Source: JAVWPP01 sp036635835 (GTDB lineage: Bacteria > Bacillota > Clostridia > TANB77 > CAG-465). From it: a DNA stretch of 12,630 nucleotides. A program made the translations under genes and the position numbers. The stretch is from the NCBI GenBank assembly GCA_036635835.1, contig JAVWPP010000034.1:1-12630 (forward strand). Direction: 5' to 3'. The first letter of the stretch is position 1, and each line of letters starts with the position of its first letter. The notes under the pieces were generated by a model that was given only the letters and a program-made list of their open reading frames with translations, was not told the DNA's origin and made no database searches. Positions 6,221-11,901 of the stretch are shown here, one piece after another.

Positions 6221-7135
6221 ATGGTATCTAAAAAAGGAGCAATACTTGCAGTGCTAGAAGTTATGCAAAGCGCAACAGATGAAAATACAAAGCTAAAATC
6301 TAAAGAGATAGAAGATATCGTTAGAGACAAATATAAAATAGAGATAAACGATAGAACAGTTAGAAATAATCTAAAAATATTAAGAGAATTTGGCTATGGA
6401 ATTTCAGACTATAAAGAAGATAGTAAAGGCTACTATTACAAAAAGAAACTTTTAGATTCAAAGCAAATTTCAGCTATAATAACTGCAGTTGCAGGAAGCA
6501 CAGATATAAGTAGTGAATCTATTAATGAAATAATAGAAGTTCTAAAAAAAATAAACGGAAATAATTCGTTTACGAGTAAGCTATTAATTAATATAAATGA
6601 AATATATAAATGTATATTGGAAAATAAAAAAATGTCTTTTGAGTACTATAAATATAGCGTAAATAAAGTTTTGTTTTTTCAAAATACATACGTTGTTAGC
6701 CCGCTTAAAATCATTCAAAATAATCATATAATATATCTTGTTTGTATTGATGATAAAGATGAAGAAATATATACATATTTTAAAATAGCTAATATGAAAA
6801 ATATAGAGAAATTAAATAAAAAAAGAATATATAATAAATGTGCTCAAACGCTAGATGAATTTATTAAAAGCTCAGTATATCTTAAAGGTGGTAAAGCCAC
6901 AAGTATTAAGCTTATTATAGATAAAAACATAGTAGAAAATGCAATAGATATTTTAGGTCCTAAAGTAGAAATAAGTAGCGCAGATAATATGCATTTTTAC
7001 GTAAGCGTAAATAAAAGTATAGAAGGCGTAAAAGCCTTTGTAATGCAACATTTAAATTCATGCAAAGTTATAGAGCCAGAAGAATTAGCAGAAGATATTA
7101 AAAATGAAGTTATGAAATATATCAAGAACAGTTGA
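6221..7135 (+). CDS. WYL-domain transcriptional regulator
   Basis: A 304-aa DNA-binding regulator of the WYL (YafY-like) type. Residues 1-75 form a winged helix-turn-helix (LKSKEIEDIVRDKYKIEI, then DRTVRNNLKILREFGYGI as recognition helix, then a short wing with YYY). Residues 135-205 are the WYL domain: YVVSPLKII, NNHIIYLVCID and YTYFKIANMKNIEKL follow the family pattern, with Ile171 where the eponymous Trp usually stands. Residues 222-300 match the WCX extension (IKLIID...AIDILGP...FYVSVNKSIEGVKAFVMQH). In the family the WYL domain senses ligands, often nucleotides or nucleic acids, and controls stress or defence genes. AAGGAG lies about 10 nt before the ATG. The TGA stop lies inside the -35 of the next gene's promoter. 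Targets are unknown. Confidence 0.85.
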   Translation: MVSKKGAILAVLEVMQSATDENTKLKSKEIEDIVRDKYKIEINDRTVRNNLKILREFGYGISDYKEDSKGYYYKKKLLDSKQISAIITAVAGSTDISSESINEIIEVLKKINGNNSFTSKLLININEIYKCILENKKMSFEYYKYSVNKVLFFQNTYVVSPLKIIQNNHIIYLVCIDDKDEEIYTYFKIANMKNIEKLNKKRIYNKCAQTLDEFIKSSVYLKGGKATSIKLIIDKNIVENAIDILGPKVEISSADNMHFYVSVNKSIEGVKAFVMQHLNSCKVIEPEELAEDIKNEVMKYIKNS

Positions 7136-7161
7136 CATAACTACATGTTTTGTGGTATAAT
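7132..7161 (+). promoter_or_regulatory. Promoter of zinc-ribbon gene, twin of the sortase A-like promoter
   Basis: TTGACA (7132-7137), 18-bp spacer, TATAAT (7156-7161) with TGTGG before the -10. Positions 7131-7161 match 8539-8569 at 30 of 31 bases. The TGA stop of the WYL gene (7133-7135) lies within the -35 hexamer. Confidence 0.85.
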
Positions 7162-7213
7162 TAAATTGTAATAAAGAACTATCCAAAATAATAATTTTAT
7201 TGGAGGAATATAT

Positions 7214-7387
7214 ATGTTTAATTATAATTCAAACGGAAGAGATAATGGAGACAAATATGGACACGGGTCAACAGATGATACAACTATAGATATTCACGGA
7301 CATGGATCAGGTTGTTGTCCTAGATGTGGAAGTACAGATATAATTAGTTCATCGAACTATTGTAATAGATGCGGAAACAAGTGGTAA
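7214..7387 (+). CDS. Small zinc-ribbon protein, 57 aa
   Basis: A 57-aa protein in two parts. Residues 1-33 are polar and rich in Gly, Asp, Asn and His, with GHG at 16-18 and HGHG at 28-31. Residues 34-57 form a zinc ribbon: Cys35-x2-Cys38 (CPRCGS) and Cys50-x2-Cys53 (CNRCGN), ending in KW. Such treble ribbons usually bind one zinc ion and serve as small adaptor or nucleic-acid/protein contacts. TGGAGGA lies about 6 nt before the ATG, a very strong promoter stands at 7132-7161 and a terminator follows the stop, so the gene is real despite its size. It follows a WYL regulator, which may control it (inference). The His-Gly part could bind a second metal. Confidence 0.8.
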   Translation: MFNYNSNGRDNGDKYGHGSTDDTTIDIHGHGSGCCPRCGSTDIISSSNYCNRCGNKW

Positions 7388-7400
7388 TAAAATAAAGTAT

Positions 7401-7428
7401 AAAAAGAATAGCAAATGCTATTCTTTTT
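7401..7428 (+). terminator. Terminator after zinc-ribbon gene
   Basis: AGAATAGCA (7405-7413) pairs with TGCTATTCT (7416-7424) around AA, extended by A/T pairs on both sides and ending in a T-run. Confidence 0.88.
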
Positions 7429-7450
7429 TGCGCTTTAAAGTCTAAATATA

Positions 7451-7479
7451 TTGTTTATAAAGCAAATCTATGATAGAAT
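7451..7479 (+). promoter_or_regulatory. Promoter of 108-aa membrane protein and exonuclease genes
   Basis: TTGTTT (7451-7456), 17-bp spacer, TAGAAT (7474-7479) preceded by TATGA (extended -10). Confidence 0.65.
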
Positions 7480-7512
7480 TTAAAAAGTAGAAATATTATA
7501 AGAGGAACATAA

Positions 7513-7839
7513 ATGAAGAAAAAAATGAAAACTGTAAAAGGCGCAAAAAAGCTTATTAGACTTATTATACTAGATACTATATCTAAAATTGTATTAGTAT
7601 TTTGCCCTCATAATGTTATAACATTAATGCTTGTTTTTACGGGAAAAGATGATGTAAAAAACGCTAGTAAAATATATCTAATTCTAAATATATTAATAGC
7701 TTTTTTAACAACGTATTTATATATAGATGCACTTAAAAAAGAAAAATTACACATAAAATTAATGTACTTTATATATAATATTATAATAATTCTAGCATTA
7801 GTAGGACTTGAAATAATGCATTTTAAAACTTTAATTTAG
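7513..7839 (+). CDS. Membrane protein, 108 aa, unrecognised
   Basis: A 108-aa membrane protein with a strongly basic N-terminus (MKKKMKTVKGAKKLIR), which predicts an inside start. Hydrophobic stretches at about 15-43, 53-72 and 82-102 are separated by a polar GKDDVKN loop and a KKEKLHIK loop, so three helices are likely. AGAGGAA lies 6 nt before the ATG. It shares a transcript with the exonuclease gene that starts 17 bp beyond its stop. No family is recognised. Confidence 0.75.
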   Translation: MKKKMKTVKGAKKLIRLIILDTISKIVLVFCPHNVITLMLVFTGKDDVKNASKIYLILNILIAFLTTYLYIDALKKEKLHIKLMYFIYNIIIILALVGLEIMHFKTLI

Positions 7840-7856
7840 GTAGGAGAAAAGTAATA

Positions 7857-8408
7857 GTGATAGAAGAAAAAAGACCGTTTAAAGGTAAAAAATTAAATGA
7901 AAAAATTGGTGAGTATACAGTTGTAGATATAGAAACTACAGGGTTTTCACCTATGCATAATAAAATAATAGAAATTGCTGCTGTAAAAATAAAAGACGGC
8001 AAAGAAATAGACGAGTTTTCTATGCTTGTTAACCCAGGCGTAAGTATAAGTAGAGCCATAACAAGTTTAACAGGTATAACAAATGAAATGGTTAAAACAG
8101 CTGCAGATATTTCATCTGTAATTAAGGACTTTGACAGCTTTGTTGGAGACAGTATTATAGTTGGACATAACGTGCATTTTGATATAAATTTTTTGTACGA
8201 TAACATGGAAAACGAGATAGGAAAAACTCTTTCAAATGATTTTATAGATACTATGTACATGAGTAGGCATTTAGTAAAAGGTTTAGAAAACTATAAGCTT
8301 TCTTCAGTATCTAAGCATTTTGATGTAGATTATGTAGATGCGCATAGAGCAATTAACGACTGTAGATTTACGTATAAATGCTACGAAAGTTTAAAAGAAT
8401 TATTATAA
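7857..8408 (+). CDS. DEDDh 3'-5' exonuclease (DnaQ/PolC epsilon-like)
   Basis: A stand-alone exonuclease of the DnaQ (RNase T) superfamily, which removes nucleotides from 3' ends using two metal ions. All motifs are present: Exo I VVDIETTGF (Asp24, Glu26), Exo II IVGHNVHFDINFL (Asp109), and Exo III DAHRAINDC (His163, Asp168), making it a DEDDh enzyme. TGITNEMV at about 72-79 is typical of the PolC/epsilon branch. At 183 aa it is essentially the nuclease domain alone, with no polymerase, helicase or UvrC part. It starts with GTG (7857), chosen because GGAG lies 10 nt upstream and no later ATG precedes the Exo I motif. It is probably co-transcribed with the 108-aa membrane protein, 17 bp upstream. 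Substrate (DNA proofreading, repair or RNA) cannot be told from sequence. Confidence 0.9.
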   Translation: MIEEKRPFKGKKLNEKIGEYTVVDIETTGFSPMHNKIIEIAAVKIKDGKEIDEFSMLVNPGVSISRAITSLTGITNEMVKTAADISSVIKDFDSFVGDSIIVGHNVHFDINFLYDNMENEIGKTLSNDFIDTMYMSRHLVKGLENYKLSSVSKHFDVDYVDAHRAINDCRFTYKCYESLKELL

Positions 8409-8421
8409 AAAAAGATTAAGC

Positions 8422-8455
8422 AGAGAAAGAGATATTTTAGAATAACTCTTTTTCT
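8422..8455 (+). terminator. Terminator after exonuclease gene
   Basis: AGAGAAAGAG (8422-8431) pairs with CTCTTTTTCT (8446-8455, one G-U pair), and an inner TATT/AATA helix closes a TTAG loop. A T-rich run follows. Confidence 0.7.
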
Positions 8456-8520
8456 TTCTTTATACGTTTTTTCCATAACATCTATATATATTTTTTCCTT
8501 TTAGAAACGTAGAAAAAAGT

Positions 8521-8530
8521 GCAAATTTGC
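8521..8530. promoter_or_regulatory. Perfect palindrome upstream of sortase A-like promoter, possible operator
   Basis: GCAAATTTGC is a perfect 10-bp palindrome ending 9 bp before the -35 hexamer of the sortase A-like gene. Its position fits an activator or a repressor site; its GC-capped ends stand out in AT-rich surroundings. Confidence 0.4.
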
Positions 8531-8539
8531 CCTTAAAGG

Positions 8540-8569
8540 TTGACATAAATACATGTTTTGTGGTATAAT
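8540..8569 (+). promoter_or_regulatory. Promoter of class A-like sortase, twin of 7132-7161
   Basis: TTGACA (8540-8545), 18-bp spacer, TATAAT (8564-8569) with TGTGG before the -10. Identical to the zinc-ribbon promoter except for one spacer base. Confidence 0.88.
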
Positions 8570-8577
8570 AGACCTAT

Positions 8578-8644
8578 GCTCGAAAAAATTATTAACATTT
8601 TTTTTTGAGCTAAGATATATGAATTTTCTGCTAAAGTAGAAAAT
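8578..8644 (+). promoter_or_regulatory. Leader with two hairpins before sortase A-like gene
   Basis: The roughly 80-nt leader can form two stems. GCTC-G-AAAAAA (8578-8588) pairs with TTTTTT-T-GAGC (8600-8610, one G-U). ATTTTCTGC (8623-8631) pairs with GTAGAAAAT (8636-8644) around TAAA. The second stem ends just before the GGGGGG ribosome site (8645-8650), so it could influence translation initiation. Confidence 0.5.
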
Positions 8645-8657
8645 GGGGGGAATAAAT

Positions 8658-9302
8658 ATGAAGAAAATTAAAGAGATCGGACTGCTTATTATTTTTATAA
8701 TATTAACATCAGTATCAATAATAACAGTTAAAAACAAAATGCAAGAAAACAGTCTAAAAGAAGATACAACTTTAGAAGAAGTTGCAGTAGAAACAGAATA
8801 TGTAGAAGACATGACAGAGAAAAATGCCTTCATTAATTTAGATAATAAAGAAGAAAAAAAAGAAGAAGTAAAACAAGTCAAACAAGAAAAATTACAAGTA
8901 AAAGGAGATGCTATAGCAGTTGTAGATATTCCATCTATAAAGCTAAGAGCACAGGTTAAAGACGGTACAGATAACGAAACTTTAAAAAGATATGCAGGAA
9001 GATTTGATGGATCAGCGCTTCCAGGACAAGATGGTAACTTTAGCATAGCAGCACATAACAATGTACAAACAGAGCTATTTAGAAATTTACACAAAGCAAA
9101 AAAAGGTGTAAAAATAACTGTATTAACTAAAACACATCAGTACGTATATGAAGTTAAATCTATAAATAAAATCAAACCAAATCAAGTAGAAGTTATAGAC
9201 AACGATTTTTCAAAAAAAGAAATAACTCTAATAACATGTTCAGACTTTACTAAAACAAGAACAGTAGTAAAAGGAACACTTGTAAGCACAAATGAAATAT
9301 AA
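8658..9302 (+). CDS. Class A-like sortase, 214 aa
   Basis: A membrane-anchored cysteine transpeptidase that joins surface proteins carrying an LPXTG-like signal to the cell wall. Residues 1-28 form an N-terminal membrane anchor (MKKIKEIGLLIIFIILTSV), 35-80 an acidic/Lys-rich spacer, and about 85-212 the sortase barrel. Catalytic residues are His133 (IAAHNN), Cys194 (TLITCSD) and Arg201 (TKTRTVV). The stretch KSINKIKPNQVEV...KEITLITCSD closely resembles the same part of Staphylococcus SrtA, so class A is the best fit. The ATG at 8658 is preferred over the in-frame ATG at 8643, because GGGGGG lies 7 nt before the former and the latter is inside a leader hairpin. It has its own promoter and terminator. 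No substrate gene is near. Confidence 0.88.
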   Translation: MKKIKEIGLLIIFIILTSVSIITVKNKMQENSLKEDTTLEEVAVETEYVEDMTEKNAFINLDNKEEKKEEVKQVKQEKLQVKGDAIAVVDIPSIKLRAQVKDGTDNETLKRYAGRFDGSALPGQDGNFSIAAHNNVQTELFRNLHKAKKGVKITVLTKTHQYVYEVKSINKIKPNQVEVIDNDFSKKEITLITCSDFTKTRTVVKGTLVSTNEI

Positions 9303-9307
9303 AATTT

Positions 9308-9332
9308 AAGCACGTTATGCGTGCTTTTTTTT
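9308..9332 (+). terminator. Terminator after sortase A-like gene
   Basis: AAGCACG (9308-9314) pairs with CGTGCTT (9320-9326) around TTATG, followed by T to 9332. Confidence 0.9.
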
Positions 9333-9340
9333 ATGGTTTG

Positions 9341-9349
9341 TGGTAATAT
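9341..9349 (+). promoter_or_regulatory. Weak extended -10 promoter of radical SAM gene
   Basis: TGG followed by TAATAT (9344-9349). The preceding GGTTTGTGG resembles the other extended -10 elements here, but at 17 bp upstream the sequence is the terminator stem and has no good -35. Confidence 0.4.
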
Positions 9350-9388
9350 AAATAAGAGACAAAAAGGAAAAAACAAAAAGGAGAAAAC

Positions 9389-10255
9389 ATGAATAAATTT
9401 AAAAGAATATATATTGAAATAAGTAACGTATGTAACTTCAAATGTAGCTTTTGTCCAAAGAGCAAAAGAGCAAATAAAATAATGACATTAGAAGAAGTAA
9501 AAATAGTCCTAAAAAAAATTAGTCCATATGCAGAATATATATATTTGCATGTTAAAGGAGAGCCACTTTTACATCCAAATTTAAAAGAAATATTAGATGA
9601 AGCATACAAATATAATCTACAAGTTAATATAACTACAAATGGGTCTTTACTAGAAAAGCAAAAAGAGATGCTTGTGCAAGCAAAAGCACTTAGACAGATA
9701 AATGTTTCAGTGCATAGTATAGAGCAAAACTCATCAAATAATATAACAAAAGAGCAGTACGTAGATAGTGTTTTAGAAGCATGTAAATACATAGAAGAAA
9801 ACTCTAAATGTATAATTGCATATAGGCTATGGAATTTAGATAGCATGTCAAATGTAGATAAAGATTTACTCCTTATAAATAAAATATCAAAGCAGTATAA
9901 TAGAAAAGATTTACTTTCGGAAATAAAATCAAATTATGCAATAAAACTTAAAGAAAAAGTTTTCCTAAATCTAGATACAATTTTTGCTTGGCCAGCTTTA
10001 GATATTCCGGAAATAAATAAGTATGGAACATGCTATGGATTAAGGCAGCAGCTTGGAATTTTAGCAGATGGAACAGTTGTACCATGCTGCTTAGATAATG
10101 ATGGAGATATAAATCTAGGAAATATTTTTAAGCAAGATTTAGATGAAATACTAGAAAGTAAAAGAGCAAAAGATATAGTAGAAGGATTTAAAACTTGTAA
10201 ACTTGTAGAGCCGCTTTGCAGAAGATGTGGTTTTAGAGAAACAAAAAGAAGATAA
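9389..10255 (+). CDS. Radical SAM/SPASM-domain protein
   Basis: A 288-aa enzyme of the radical SAM superfamily, which uses a [4Fe-4S] cluster to split S-adenosylmethionine and start radical chemistry. The cluster motif is Cys15-x3-Cys19-x2-Cys22 (CNFKCSFC). Further family features are KGEPLLHP (GGEP-like, SAM contact) near residue 56 and NITTNGSLL near 80-88. A C-terminal SPASM-type region carries Cys215, Gly228, Cys233/Cys234, Cys270, Cys277 and Cys280 (CRRCGFR), expected to hold at least one further Fe-S cluster. SPASM enzymes modify peptides or proteins or act as sulfatase-maturating-type enzymes, but many are of unknown substrate. AAGGAG lies 7 nt before the ATG. It is a single-gene unit with no obvious peptide substrate next to it. 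Enzyme class is firm; substrate unknown. Confidence 0.88.
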   Translation: MNKFKRIYIEISNVCNFKCSFCPKSKRANKIMTLEEVKIVLKKISPYAEYIYLHVKGEPLLHPNLKEILDEAYKYNLQVNITTNGSLLEKQKEMLVQAKALRQINVSVHSIEQNSSNNITKEQYVDSVLEACKYIEENSKCIIAYRLWNLDSMSNVDKDLLLINKISKQYNRKDLLSEIKSNYAIKLKEKVFLNLDTIFAWPALDIPEINKYGTCYGLRQQLGILADGTVVPCCLDNDGDINLGNIFKQDLDEILESKRAKDIVEGFKTCKLVEPLCRRCGFRETKRR

Positions 10256-10270
10256 AATATATAATATAAA

Positions 10271-10307
10271 AAAAGTATCTAAAGAGAAATATATGCTAGA
10301 TACTTTT
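10271..10307 (+). terminator. Hairpin after radical SAM gene
   Basis: AAAAGTATCTA (10271-10281) pairs perfectly with TAGATACTTTT (10297-10307) across a 15-nt loop. The trailing T-run is only four bases, so this may be the first of two tandem stops. Confidence 0.6.
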
Positions 10308-10309
10308 CA

Positions 10310-10350
10310 AAAAAAATGCACTACATATTACTACGTAGCTGCATTTTTTT
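10310..10350. terminator. Bidirectional terminator between convergent genes
   Basis: Seven A plus TGCACTAC (10310-10324) pairs with GTAG, a bulged C, TGCA and seven T (10335-10350). The A-run and T-run flank the stem on opposite sides, so it can end both the radical SAM transcript and the minus-strand 162-aa gene transcript. Confidence 0.8.
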
Positions 10351-10356
10351 ATATAT

Positions 10357-10845
10357 TTATACCAACTCTTTTGCTAGCTTGTACTCGCCTGTTTGTCCAT
10401 TATACTCAGGAGTAAATGAAATAACTTCATTGTCTTTAGAGTATATAATAAATTTAACATTTGGAATTGTTTCAGAATAAAACGCATAGAAATTCACAAT
10501 ATCATCAGCGTGTATATCCTTATATTCTTGTAAAAGTTTATCTGCAATTAATGTATTATTATCTAATTTCAAACTATACACTTCAATCTTTTTAACTTCT
10601 TTATTAAACGAAAAATTTATACAATCTGTAGCATTATCATCTAAAAAAACATTCTTGTTTTTCTTTGAAATAGATTTATTAGTTAAATACTTAGCACTAA
10701 CATCTAAAGGCTTAATTGCATACTCAGAACCGTTTGGTTTCTTTTTAGATGGAGAATGTAAAAAACTATTTATTACTAAGAATGACGAAGCAATTGTAAG
10801 TACAGATATTATCCCAATTATAATTATATAAGTTTTCTTTTTCAT
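10357..10845 (-). CDS. Membrane-anchored extracellular protein, 162 aa, unrecognised
   Basis: A 162-aa protein starting MKKKTYIIIIGIISVLTIAS, with one hydrophobic helix at about 5-27 that should act as an uncleaved signal anchor; no lipobox Cys is visible, so it is not a typical lipoprotein. The rest is a hydrophilic, outward-facing domain with alternating strands (about 90-160: KIEVYSLKLDNNTLIAD, KFIIYSKDNEVISFTPEY). AAGGAGG lies about 8 nt before the ATG and a promoter is present at 10873-10901. It converges on the radical SAM gene at a shared terminator. No family is recognised. Confidence 0.8.
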   Translation of the reverse strand: MKKKTYIIIIGIISVLTIASSFLVINSFLHSPSKKKPNGSEYAIKPLDVSAKYLTNKSISKKNKNVFLDDNATDCINFSFNKEVKKIEVYSLKLDNNTLIADKLLQEYKDIHADDIVNFYAFYSETIPNVKFIIYSKDNEVISFTPEYNGQTGEYKLAKELV

Positions 10846-10872
10846 ATAGATTTCCTCCTTAAGTTTTGCTTT

Positions 10873-10901
10873 AGTATATCAAAAATAAATACAAATGTAA
10901 A
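10873..10901 (-). promoter_or_regulatory. Promoter of 162-aa anchored protein gene
   Basis: On the minus strand: TTTACA (10901-10896), 17-bp spacer, TATACT (10878-10873) preceded by TTGA (extended -10). Confidence 0.75.
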
Positions 10902-10931
10902 TAGATATCAATAGTAAAAAACAAAAGTACG

Positions 10932-10954
10932 AAAAAAGCCACAACTGTGACTTT
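10932..10954 (-). terminator. Terminator of 88-aa gene
   Basis: On the minus strand AAAGTCACA (10954-10946) pairs with TGTGGCTTT (10943-10935, one G-U pair) around GT, followed by T-run to 10932. It lies just beyond the stop of the 88-aa gene and separates it from the next minus-strand promoter. Confidence 0.8.
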
Positions 10955-10957
10955 AAT

Positions 10958-11224
10958 TTACTTCTGTTTTTTCTTACGTAAAAGAGGTTTCTTTTCTTTT
11001 TTAGTATAGTTTAAAGGAATCTCAATATATTTCTGAAAAGTATTAAGCGCGCTGCTAACATCTGCTGGCAAACTGTTCTTTTTTACTCTTACTTTTTTTC
11101 CTGTTTTCTTTTCATATTCTGAAATAGATTTATTAACATCATTATTTATAAACACATATAGCAAACCAATAATTACTGCAAAAATCGGTATTACAACAAA
11201 TAAAAGTACATTGAATCTAGACAT
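10958..11224 (-). CDS. Single-helix membrane protein, 88 aa, basic tail
   Basis: An 88-aa protein: one membrane helix at about 5-26 (VLLFVVIPIFAVIIGLLYVF), then a hydrophilic part (NNDVNKSISEYEKKTGKKVRVKK) and a C-terminus packed with Lys and Arg (KKEKKPLLRKKKQK). Topology is unclear; the Arg at 3 and the very basic tail compete for the cytoplasmic side. AGGTGGTGATA lies before the ATG (11224) and is the likely ribosome site. It is divergent from the C1q-like gene and ends at its own terminator. No clear promoter hexamers were found. Unrecognised. Confidence 0.7.
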   Translation of the reverse strand: MSRFNVLLFVVIPIFAVIIGLLYVFINNDVNKSISEYEKKTGKKVRVKKNSLPADVSSALNTFQKYIEIPLNYTKKEKKPLLRKKKQK

Positions 11225-11329
11225 GCTATCACCACCTATATAAATATTTTAGCATAAACTTTTTTTAAAAGCTATATATCTTTAACAAAAAAATATATAA
11301 AGCATAAAATACGAGTAGGGAGGTGTTTT

Positions 11330-11806
11330 ATGGGGAATTTATGTTGTTTAGAAAACGTAGAAGAAAATTTATATAAACCAGTATATGCTCAAATAGTATC
11401 TAGAGATTCTAAAGTAGTTGCTAGTATGTGCCCAGTTAATCTAGAATGCAATTTAGTAATTAGAGGCAGAGATATAAAACATATGCCAGGCTCTCCAGAA
11501 GTCCATTTAAATGGCCCGGGAAGCTATGAGGTAACATTAATAACTACTGCAAGTTTATCATCTGTTTCAGGCGCATTTGTAACATGTGGGATTTCCTTAT
11601 ACATAGGCGCAAATAAATTACTTGCTACAAGTGTTAAAGAAACGCTTCCACTTTCTTTATCTGGAGGAGCAGTTTATGCAAATCTAAGTACAAAAACAAT
11701 AGTAAATATTGCTGAAGAATCTGAGCTAACTTTACTTGTAATGAACGATTCTGGTATATCTTTAAACTACTGTAACACAAATCTCATAATATATAAGCTA
11801 GAATAG
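11330..11806 (+). CDS. C1q/TNF-like beta-sandwich protein (BclA C-terminal type)
   Basis: A 158-aa protein without signal peptide. Residues 1-30 are a short head with Cys5 and Cys6; about 35-158 read as a ten-strand jelly roll. Typical landmarks are LNGPGSYEVTLI (the G-x-Y strand), a long Ser/Gly/Ala stretch with GISLYIGANKLLA, NLSTKTIVNIAEESELTLLVMND, and the closing NLIIYKLE. This layout is known from the trimeric C-terminal domain of BclA-like exosporium proteins and from tail- and surface-associated proteins of Clostridia and their phages. No collagen-like repeat and no phage neighbours are present here. GGGAGGT lies 6 nt before the ATG. It may be a spore-coat, surface or structural subunit; assignment rests on strand texture, so moderate confidence. 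Confidence 0.6.
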   Translation: MGNLCCLENVEENLYKPVYAQIVSRDSKVVASMCPVNLECNLVIRGRDIKHMPGSPEVHLNGPGSYEVTLITTASLSSVSGAFVTCGISLYIGANKLLATSVKETLPLSLSGGAVYANLSTKTIVNIAEESELTLLVMNDSGISLNYCNTNLIIYKLE

Positions 11807-11815
11807 CTATATAGG

Positions 11816-11845
11816 TTGACATAACAGTTAAAACTGTGATATAAT
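11816..11845 (+). promoter_or_regulatory. Promoter with operator-like dyad, 149-aa/74-aa operon
   Basis: TTGACA (11816-11821), 18-bp spacer, TATAAT (11840-11845) with TGTGA before the -10. The spacer contains a perfect dyad, ACAGTT (11824-11829), AA, AACTGT (11832-11837), placed where a bound repressor would block polymerase. It shares GTTGACATAA and the 18-bp spacing with the two promoters at 7132 and 8540. Confidence 0.85.
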
Positions 11846-11901
11846 GAAAGGTAGTTAAATAAATAAAAAGTAAATATATAAATATGTATTTAGGAGGTAA
11901 A

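Noticed and set aside
8576..8608. Ten-codon leader ORF at the start of the sortase A-like transcript
   Set aside because: The ATG is only about 6 nt after the -10, leaving no room for a ribosome site; the frame ends in a T-run and encodes nothing with regulatory codons.
9331..9846. Minus-strand open frame of 171 codons across the radical SAM gene
   Set aside because: It lies opposite a gene with clear catalytic motifs; no ribosome site or promoter supports it, and long antisense frames are common in this AT-rich DNA.
11251..11308. AGCATAAA repeated 50 bp apart between divergent genes
   Set aside because: An 8-base AT-rich repeat is easily due to chance, and clear promoter hexamers could not be placed around it.
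11330..11347. MGNLCC start resembling a eukaryotic myristoylation/palmitoylation signal
   Set aside because: Bacteria lack that modification, and the protein has bacterial ribosome-site context; treated as coincidence.
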